Positions 56,830 to 64,000 of a stretch of 64,000 nucleotides of DNA are shown here, piece by piece. The notes under the pieces are model-generated. The model was not told the origin of the DNA and did no database searches. It saw only the letters and a program-made list of their open reading frames with translations. Position numbers and translations under genes: made by a program. The stretch covers positions 124,001 to 188,000 of the forward strand of contig QPMI01000610.1 in NCBI GenBank assembly GCA_004431415.1, read 5' to 3'. Source of the stretch: Cyanophora paradoxa (lineage: Eukaryota > Glaucocystophyceae > Cyanophorales > Cyanophoraceae). Position 1 is the stretch's first letter, and every line of letters starts with the position of its first letter.

Positions 56830-59800
56830 ATGGGCGGCGGCCTCAGTGCTGAGAAGCATTCGGTCAGCCATACGTGCCAAAAACAGAGCGGGGCAGTAGC
56901 TGAGCGCGCCGCCCGCAGGTGCCGGAGGTAGGGGCTGCAGATGTGGCGCGCGTGCTGCTGCGGAGTACTCGGGTTGTCGTGCTCACAGGAGGCGGCCCGC
57001 GGGTGCGCCGAGCTCGAGCGGGAACTAGGGGACCAGCGGCTCGCAGATGCCGCGGGCCATGCTCGCGCAGTCTAACATCCATTTCAGGCAGCGGAGAAGG
57101 AAGCGCAGATCCGCTCGGTGGCTAGCATTGATGTGTTCCGGTCCGCCACTGCGTCCGCCCACCGCCCGGGCGTCAGCTAACCCGCGCACGCCGGCTCCAT
57201 GGCCAGGTCGGATCCCAGTGCAATATGGAAGGTAGCTAGCATGCGCAACCCCTGAAGCCTGGCCGGCTGCGCGGGCGCACTAAGCGGGGCGCGCGCACGC
57301 GCCGACAGGCCATCCGAGAGCACGTGAGGGGCGGGGCGAGGCCGGACCGGCGGGAGGCGCGGGCCGACCTCGCGGTACGCCCGCCGCGCGCGTCGCCCCG
57401 CTCCCGCCCGCGGCGGCGGCCCCGCGGCGGCTGAGGCGGCGGGGGCGGCGCGCAGGCGCTCGCCCAGCTCGAGCAGCTGAACCTCGTCCACGCCGTCGTC
57501 ACGCAGGCGCGCCCCGCCGCCGCCGCCCCGGCGCCGCCCCCCGCTGACCGCCGAGCAGAGCGTGGACGGATGCCACCTGGTCCGGCTGCCGCACCCCCGC
57601 CCCCTGGGCGGGCGGGGCTGACGGGGCGGGGGGCGGGGGCGCAGGAGGCGGGGAGCAAGCACGTGGTGGAGGTGGACGGGAGCTTCATGCGCGCCCGCTG
57701 CACCCAGTGCGACGCCACTGCCTCCGTCCGCGCCCCCGCCCCGCCCCGCCCCGCCCCGCCGGGCCGGGCCGAGGCGCCGGGGCGCTCCTCAGGTGCGGGA
57801 GCTGAACATCCTGAAGGGGCGCCTGCCGCCCCGCTGCGACTCCTGCGACGGCCTCCTCAGGCCCGACGTCGGTCCGCCCGCCCCTGGACGACCGTTCCGA
57901 TCTGATCTGAATTCAATCTGATCTGATCTGGCCCCCGGGGCAGCGCTGGCGGGGGAGTCGAAGCGGGCGGCGGAGCGGCAGCTGGCGCAGCGCGAGCTCG
58001 CCGGATGCGACTGCGTCCTTCTCGTGCGCTCAGATCTGATCTGATCCGAACCGATCCGGTCTGATCCGGGCAATGCGGCAGCTGGGGGTGGAGAACCCGT
58101 CGACGGAGCTGCCGTCGGTGGCGAAGGCGGCCGACGCCGTCGTCATCGAGATGGGCGCCCAGGTGACCCCGCCCGCCCCTCGCCGCCCCTCGCCGCCCCG
58201 CCGCCCCGCACCGACGGGGCCGGCAGCGGACGGACTTCACGGGGAAGATGGCGGACCTTTTCGCCCCGGGGGCCCCCGAGGCCCTCCTCCCCGAGGCGCG
58301 CCAAATCCGGTCCGATCCGACCCGATCCGGGCCGGTCTGAGCCTGGCGGCAGGTGCTGGCGGAGGTGCGGCGGCGGCTGTGGCACGAGTTCCGCATCTTC
58401 GCCGAGGGCGTCGACGCCGACGACGAGGCCGAGGGCGACGAGGGCGCCGGCGAGGGCCCCGAGGGCGACGCCGGGGGCCCCGAGGGCGGCGCCCGCTCCC
58501 GCTCCCACGGCCCCGCCCTCGACACCGCCGACGGCGAGACCGACTCCAAGGGCGCGTGGCCCCTTGCCGCGCTCGCCCCCTTCCCTGGGCTGAGCTCGCG
58601 GGGGCGCAGTGGAGGGCCTGCGGGCGCTGGAGTCCGGGCGCGTGGGGGAGAGCGTGATGGGGAGCGCCCGCTCGGGCCGCTTCAGCGCCCGCTCCTTCCA
58701 GCAGGCCGGCGCCTGGACCGACCGCAGCGCCCGCGCCGGCCCCGGCGGCGGCAGCGGCTTCATGAGCGCCCGGGGCGGGCCCAAGGCGAGCGCGCGGGGC
58801 GGGGGCGACGGGACAGGCGGCACCTCGCGGAGCATGGTCGCCGGGAGCGCCCGGGCCCGCCCGGCGGCGACTCGAGCCGCAGCTGGGCGGTGCGCTGCGC
58901 CGCGGGCCGCCGCCGCCGCCCACCCCGTGCGGCCCTCGTGCGGCCGCCGACGCCTCCCCCTCAGATGGTACCCGACTCGGCGCGCTCGGGCGTGTCGGAC
59001 GCGTCGATGACGGAGACGGCGCGGGCCGCAAAGCTCGCCGCCCTCAAGAAGAAGGCCTGGGGCGCCGGCGGCGGCCTCGGCGCCCCCGGCCCCGACGACG
59101 ACGCCGGCGGCTGGGGTGCCCCACCCGCCCACAGCCGAGCTCGCGCCCGCTCTGACCTTCCCCCTCGCCGCAGAGGACGGGGGGGAGGAATCCCCGGGGG
59201 AGGAGGCGACGGACCCCTCGGGCCCGGCGCCGGCGGCGGCCGCAGCTGCCGGCGGCGGCGCCGGCGGGGGAGGGGCGGGGAAGGGCGGGAAGAAGATGAC
59301 GAAGGCGGCGCTGAAGGCGCAGAGCGAGAGGGCGGTCTTCGGGGGCGCTGGCGGGGGCGCCCCCGCCCCGCCCCAGCGCAAGCGCTTCGAGCCGGGGCTG
59401 GGGGCGGTGCCCGAGGTGGGCCCCGACGGGGCCTGCGAGGAGCTGGCGCTCTACGAGGAGGCCGAGGAGCTTGCCAAGATCCCCAGCGCCCACTCCGCCT
59501 CCGCCGCCGCCTCCCGCAAGCGCTCCGCCGCCCTCGCCGCGCTGCGCTCCTCGCGTGTCGGCAGCCGCCCCGCCTCGCCCCCGTCGTCCCCCTCGCCCTC
59601 GGGCCCGGAGGCCGAGGCGCCCGCCTCGGGCCCCGCCTCCGCCCGCTCCCACGGCAGCTCGCAGCGCCACCAGCCGCCCTCCCTCCCCGGCCTCGTCGCC
59701 ACCATGGCCGTCCCCGCCTCCCCCACCCTCGCCCACGCGTACCCCCGCCCCGACCCCGGGGCGCCCCTTTCGGTCCTCTCCCTCCCCCAGACCTCCTCCA

Positions 59801-60824
59801 CCCTCTCCCTCCCCTCCCTCGCCGAGGAGCCCGACGGCGTCCAGCCCGGGGGAGCCCTCCCGCAGCCCTCGAGCCTCCCCTCGTCTCCTTCGCCCTCCCC
59901 CTCCCGCCGCCCCGCCGCCCCGCCCCGCCGCCCGCGCGGGCCCAGGCGAGCCTCCTGGGCCCAGGAAGGAGCCCTGGGAGCTCCCGGGGGCGCCGGCGCC
60001 GGCCCCGCCCGACCTCGAGCCGCCGCCGGCGCGCGCGCGCTCCGCCCCGGCGCCGGCGGTGCAGGCGCCGCTGCTGGGGCGGGCCTGGAGGGGTACGCGG
60101 GTCCTCGTGGGACGCCTTCCCGATCACGATCTCGGTGGAGCCGGCCTCGCGGGCGCCGTCGCGCCCCGCCTCCGCCTCCTCGCCCGCTCCCCCTCCGCCG
60201 CCTCCAGCCCGCCTCCTCCTCCACCTCGGGATCCTTGGGCCGGGGCCGGAGGAGGGGGACGAGGTGGAGGGGGAGCTGCGGCGGGCGGCCGCGCGGGAGC
60301 GCGAGGCCGAGGCGCTCGTCGCGCAGGAGACCGCCGCCGCCATCGCCGAGGCCCGCCGCCGCCTCGCCGAGTCCCGCGCCCGCCCCCGCCCCCCGCCCCG
60401 GCGCCCCGCCCCGGGGGACCGGCTTCCGGCCCCCCCTGATGCCTCACATCGCTTTGATTTTCGCGCCCTTTCTCTCTCCTGGCGCCAGCTTCAGAGTTGC
60501 GCCGCACAATTTTGGTTGTCGAAACTTCCCGGTTATTGGGGAAGGGAAAATCACTTCCCCTGTCCCTCTCCTTTGGGCCCAACCCTACCCCAAATCGCGT
60601 TTCCCCGACCTCCTCAAAACCCGGGCCGCGCGGTACACCCTGAAAGCCCATCTCAAGGGGACTCCGAAACCATGTTGCCCGGTCCCGTCCGACCAAAGGG
60701 TGATCCAGGAACAGGCACCAACACCCGGGACAAAAACGGGTCCAGCGACGCACAGGGAGCAGATATACGGGCCAGACCAGTTCGAGGTCGTTGCACGCAT
60801 TATGCTCGACAATCCGTAATCTGA
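56830..60824 (+). CDS. Sirtuin-family protein with altered active site and long C-terminal extension
   Basis: ATG at 56830; MGGGLSAEKHS is a myristoylation-type N-terminus. Exons join in frame: ADVARVLLRSTRVVVLTGGG (normally LTGAGIS), EKEAQIRSVASIDVFRSA (normally SxxSGIPDFR), ALAQLEQLNLVHAVVTQ, SVDGCHLEAGS (normally TQNxDxLHxxAG; here TQSVDGCH), KHVVEVDGSFMRARCTQC (normally VxELHG; catalytic His replaced by Asp), RCDSCDGLLRPDV (zinc Cys pairs intact), GCDCVLLLGVENPSTELP (normally GTS) and AADAVVIEMGAQ, DFTGKMADLF. Sirtuins remove acyl groups from lysine using NAD+; here three NAD or catalytic motifs differ, so it may be a binding-only pseudoenzyme. From about 58360 to the end runs a disordered extension rich in Ala, Ser, Pro and Gly, with one coiled-coil-like piece (REREAEALVAQETAAAIAEA, about 60298). 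The C-terminal end at TGA 60822-60824 is uncertain; coding may stop nearer 60440. Confidence 0.75.
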
Positions 60825-62898
60825 GAGCAAGGCCGGGCGAGAGCGCGGTAGCACAGGAGGACGCCGCGCGCCCTAGCCAATCACATTGGAGAGTCAGTTA
60901 ACTTACCCTGCAGAAAGTCTTTTTACGGACCCCCCTGCCACTTCCTCCCCCCACGCGGTTTGACGCAACAGCCAGCTAGGCCTGCACCTGGCAGCGCTTG
61001 CGCCGTGCAGCTAGCTCGGCTCGGTTCGACACAAGCCAGCCGCACTAGCTTGCGCCCACTAGCCGCACATGACAGTACGTACCCGCGTGCTCGCGCCGGC
61101 GACCGCGACCGAGGTTTGCCCTCGCCAGCTGCAGATGCATATGGCGGAGGAGCTCCAGGCCACAAGGCCAGCAGCGCACCTCCGCGCATATGCGGCATGC
61201 GCAGCACCGTACCAGCGCTAGCTCTAGCTGCGCGACGCCTATAGCTATAGCTATCTGGACAGGCGCCTACCGGTACCTGGCCTTCCTAGGCCTGCACATA
61301 TGCACGGTGCGCTCGTAACTGCGCACCGCCACTTGGTACCGCGCCGGCAAGCGCAGGAGCACACATGTACAATTGCAAGGTTTGCGAGCCATCCCCGGCC
61401 CCCCCGCGCCGCGCCCAACCTCTTCTAGCCTCCTCTTTCGAATTCGAATTCTAGAACTCCCCTCGAAAACAGCTCGCCTGGCGTCGGACGTCTAGCTATA
61501 GCGCTCGCCCGGCCACCGCCTTCAAGGCTTCTGGGGCTCTGCTTTTCTTCCATTTGAATGGACGCAACGATCCTTCAAGTTTGCTCCTTTTCCTGCTCTG
61601 ATCTCTGAACGGACGGGCCCGGGCTGCAGCTGGGAGGCCAGCGCCTGGAGGAGGGCCTCCCCTAGCGCCTGGAGGAGGGCCTCCCTGCCGGCTAGCTCGA
61701 CCCCCCCAGACCCAGATCCACGGCCGCGCCAAGCTCGACCGCCGCCCCGGCCCACCCCGGCCCCCGCCGCCTCGAATTCAGAACCTCCTCCCTCCTCCCG
61801 CCGCCCTCCGACGCCGGGGCGCGCCCCTGCACGCCGCCGGCCCCCGTCGGCCCCGCGCGGCTCGCCCCGCCGGGAGCCCTGGGGCGCCTGATCTCCCTGT
61901 CGGCCCCGACGAGCCCCATGCATGTGGCCCCACGCCGGCCCCGCTGCATCGATATCCGCTGGCGCCGCTCTCCAGTGAGGCGCCGCGGGCGCCGGCCCCC
62001 GCCCCCACCCGCGCCGGCCCTCGCCGGCGTCCCCTCCGCCGACCCAATGCGGGGCGTCGATATCGCAGCGGCGATCGGGCGGCGCTCCTCGGCCCCGACG
62101 CCCATCCTCGCGAGCCCCACCTCCGGCCCCCTCCTCGGCGTGAGTCTCCCTGGGCCTCGAGCCCCCGCTCCGGATCTAGAGCTGCAGGATCCTGGCCTCA
62201 ACCCCTCCCCCCTTGCCCCCCGCCCCGAATCGCCCCGAATTCGAAAGTGAATTTCCCTTCCCCGGACCCCGCAGCGGCGTGCACGAGCACGACCCCTTCC
62301 GAGCGCGCGCCGCAGCGGGCCCTTTTTAATTAGCAACCGGCAGCTGCAGCGACCCGTCTTATGCTTCTTGGCGAGGAGCTGCCTTAGGTATGTCACACTC
62401 CGCAAATCATGTCTTCGAATTCAACAATCAGCAGCTAAATACAGTTAGCTATAGGCTTATACTACCCGGAGTAACGCCGAGCAACGTTAACTCCCGGAGT
62501 CCCACGCGCACGCTGTGCTCTCGAACGCCGCGCGCGCGGAGCTTCCGGCTGACACTGCGGAGGGGGAGCGCGGTCGCCATGCCAAGAATGCCGATGCATA
62601 TGCACGAGGTTTGTATTGTCAACCGGGAGGTTTTCGAGCGCGCTGACTCCTGTCGACGTCGCTGCAGCTGCATGCAGCTGCGTATGCAGAGGGGCCGCTG
62701 CCGCCGGCCGCCGCCGCTGCCTATCGCGCGCGCGCTTTTTCTTCGCAGCTGCAGCGCGACGCATCGTGGTGCTGCATGCGCAGCTGCGCATGCAAGCGAA
62801 ATTTTGCCTCAATTTTTAATTAGCCGCAATTTTTGCGGGGGGGCGTGCACGGGGTACGGCACTGTTTGGTGGTGGGGGTACAGGTCTTCACCGGCAAG
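60825..62898. other. Long intergenic region, no gene recognised
   Basis: Mixed composition with many gcatatgc and agctatag palindromic words. Low-complexity Arg/Gly/Pro ORFs on both strands (for example 61692-62405 minus) show no conserved features. A 22-bp sequence (agcgcctggaggagggcctc plus cc) is duplicated at 61640-61661 and 61664-61685. Confidence 0.5.
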
Positions 62899-64000
62899 AT
62901 GAAGCGATCGGCACCGGACGGCGGGCGCGAAGACGGCGTCAAGCGCATTGCGGATCCGGAGGGGGCTGGGCCCAGCGACGCAAGCCCCTCCGCAGCTGCC
63001 GGCGAGTGGTCCCAGATCGCACCCGACGTGCTGGCTGCGGTCCTCGCCCTGCTGCCCGTGCACGAGCGGTGCCGCGCCAGCCGCGTCTGCAGGAGCTGGC
63101 GCGCGGCCGCGCTGCTCACGCAACACACCGCGACACTCAAGATCTGGTGCGGTCGATGTGGACGCGTACGTCGACGCGGCTCTCGCTCATTCGAATCCAA
63201 TCCCTCGCAGGGTCCTGCCTGAGGGCAGCGACCAGGCGACGCTCCCGCTGGCGCAGCGCGTCGTGCCGAGGCAGCGCGTCCCGCCGGGCTCCATCGCCGC
63301 CCAAATCGCCGCCGAAGACGCGAAGGAGGAGCCGACGACGGCGCCGCTCACCGCCGGCGAGGCGGCCGAGGCGCTGCGGGGGCCCATCCCGGCGCTCTCG
63401 ACGGAGCTGGAGCTCTTCTTCGCGGGCGCGGGCGCCTGGCGCGCCGAGGCGCTCGCCGCGGCGCTGCCGCCCGCCCTCCGCCGGCTGCGCGTCGTCGCGA
63501 AGCAGGCGAGCGACGCGACGCGCACGGGCCTCGTGCGCGAGCTGCGCATCGGGGAGCGCCCCTCGCTGCGCGAGCTCGCCGTCAAGGACTGGATCGTGCC
63601 CTCGGGCCCCCACCTCGTGCGACCGGCCCCGCGCGGTTTCACTCGGTTTGGCACTCGAACGCGGGGCCCGCGCAGCCGCTGCGCCACGGGGCGCTGGAGG
63701 TCGTGGGCGGGACGGCGGCGGACCCGACGGCGGCGCCGCTCCTCGAGGCCTTCCCCTCCCTGCGCCGCATCGACGGCCTCTTCGTCATGCGCGGCCGCGA
63801 CGGCGAGGTCAGGCCCCCCGCCGAGCCGCCGGGACGTCGGGCCGCTGAGGCGCGCGGACGGCAGAGCGTGGCGCAGCTGGCGGCGCTGGCCCGGGCCGGC
63901 GTCCGCTGCAACCGCCTCGACGTCCGCGGTGTGCCCGCCCCGCCGGCCATGCCGTTGGGGGCGCCCCCGCCGCGCCTCACCTGAGCGCCGCGCCGCGGCT
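62899..64000 (+). CDS. F-box protein (3' end off window)
   Basis: ATG at 62899 (MKRSAPDGGREDGVKR). An F-box follows an Ala/Ser-rich start: WSQIAPDVLAAVLALLP, VHERCRASRVCRSWRAAAL (about 63007-63120). In-frame exons continue: TLKIW, intron 63153-63210, VLPEGSDQATLPLAQ, ELELFFAGAGAWRAEALAAA, ALRRLRVVAKQASDATRTG, RELRIGERPSLRELAVKDW; intron with 3' end near 63675; RHGALEVVGGTAADPTAAP, FPSLRRIDGLFVMRGRDG; intron; SVAQLAALARAGVRCNRLDV. The repeated leucine pattern after the F-box (L--L-V, L--L-I) suggests diverged LRRs, as in FBXL substrate receptors of SCF ubiquitin ligases. Not enough is visible to name a subfamily. The gene continues beyond 64000. Confidence 0.75.

Noticed and set aside
61692-62405. 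Minus ORF of 237 codons
   Set aside because: Arg/Gly/Pro low complexity with no conserved motif and no splice-consistent extension.
1-64000. CRISPR arrays, prokaryotic operons, rRNA genes
   Set aside because: None visible; intron-rich eukaryotic genes throughout, and the only regular repeats are the intronic array and the LTRs.

Overview
This is nuclear DNA of a GC-rich eukaryote, most likely a flagellated microalga. The genes have many short introns. Most introns are about 40-130 nt, start with GT or, very often, GC, carry a CTGAC/CTGAG-like branch point and end in GCAG. Exons are 30-300 nt with strong G/C third positions, so all reading frames look open and the gene models below were built by joining conserved protein segments in frame across splice sites. 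A soluble adenylyl cyclase, a polycystin-type channel and a septin suggest a flagellated cell. A possible plastid-targeted glutaredoxin-like protein and the intron style suggest an alga. A haptophyte-like host is a weak guess; there is no rRNA or organelle marker to settle it.

Layout, left to right. 1-3002 (-): N-terminally acylated DUF4062-NACHT-LRR protein (NLR-like), running off the left edge. 3003-4460 (+): a second LRR gene, head to head with it. 4870-7529 (-): septin with a transmembrane segment and a long coiled coil. 8095-14798 (-): second-largest subunit of RNA polymerase I, with one 1.3-kb intron filled by a tandem repeat. 15133-17517 (-): membrane-anchored molybdenum-cofactor-sulfurase-like NifS domain. 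18376-20352 (+): beta-helix/coiled-coil/RING protein. 21034-24795 (-): six-Kelch protein with an unrecognised C-terminal half. 25005-26146 (+): glutaredoxin-like protein. 26681-28609 (-): RCHY1/Pirh2-type CHY-RING ubiquitin ligase. 29150-31545 (+): CorA magnesium transporter. 32153-39195 (-): soluble adenylyl cyclase. 40307-45762 (-): an LTR retrotransposon with identical 300-bp LTRs, a 5-bp target-site duplication and only a gag gene. 46222-56261 (-): a gene whose ankyrin array reads in frame into a polycystin-2-like channel. 56830-60824 (+): sirtuin with an acylation-type N-terminus and altered catalytic residues. 62899-64000 (+): F-box gene cut by the right edge.

The most interesting items are the ankyrin-polycystin fusion, the NLR-like gene paired with an LRR gene, the sirtuin whose catalytic His position is Asp, the very high share of GC-AG introns with self-complementary ends, and the recent gag-only LTR element. 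No operon logic applies. Genes are single units, several in divergent pairs (NLR/LRR, MOCOS-like/RING, Kelch/glutaredoxin, RCHY1/CorA, channel/sirtuin). Sensory or flagellar signalling (cyclase, polycystin) and ubiquitin ligases (two RING, one F-box) recur, but that they work together is not shown by the sequence.
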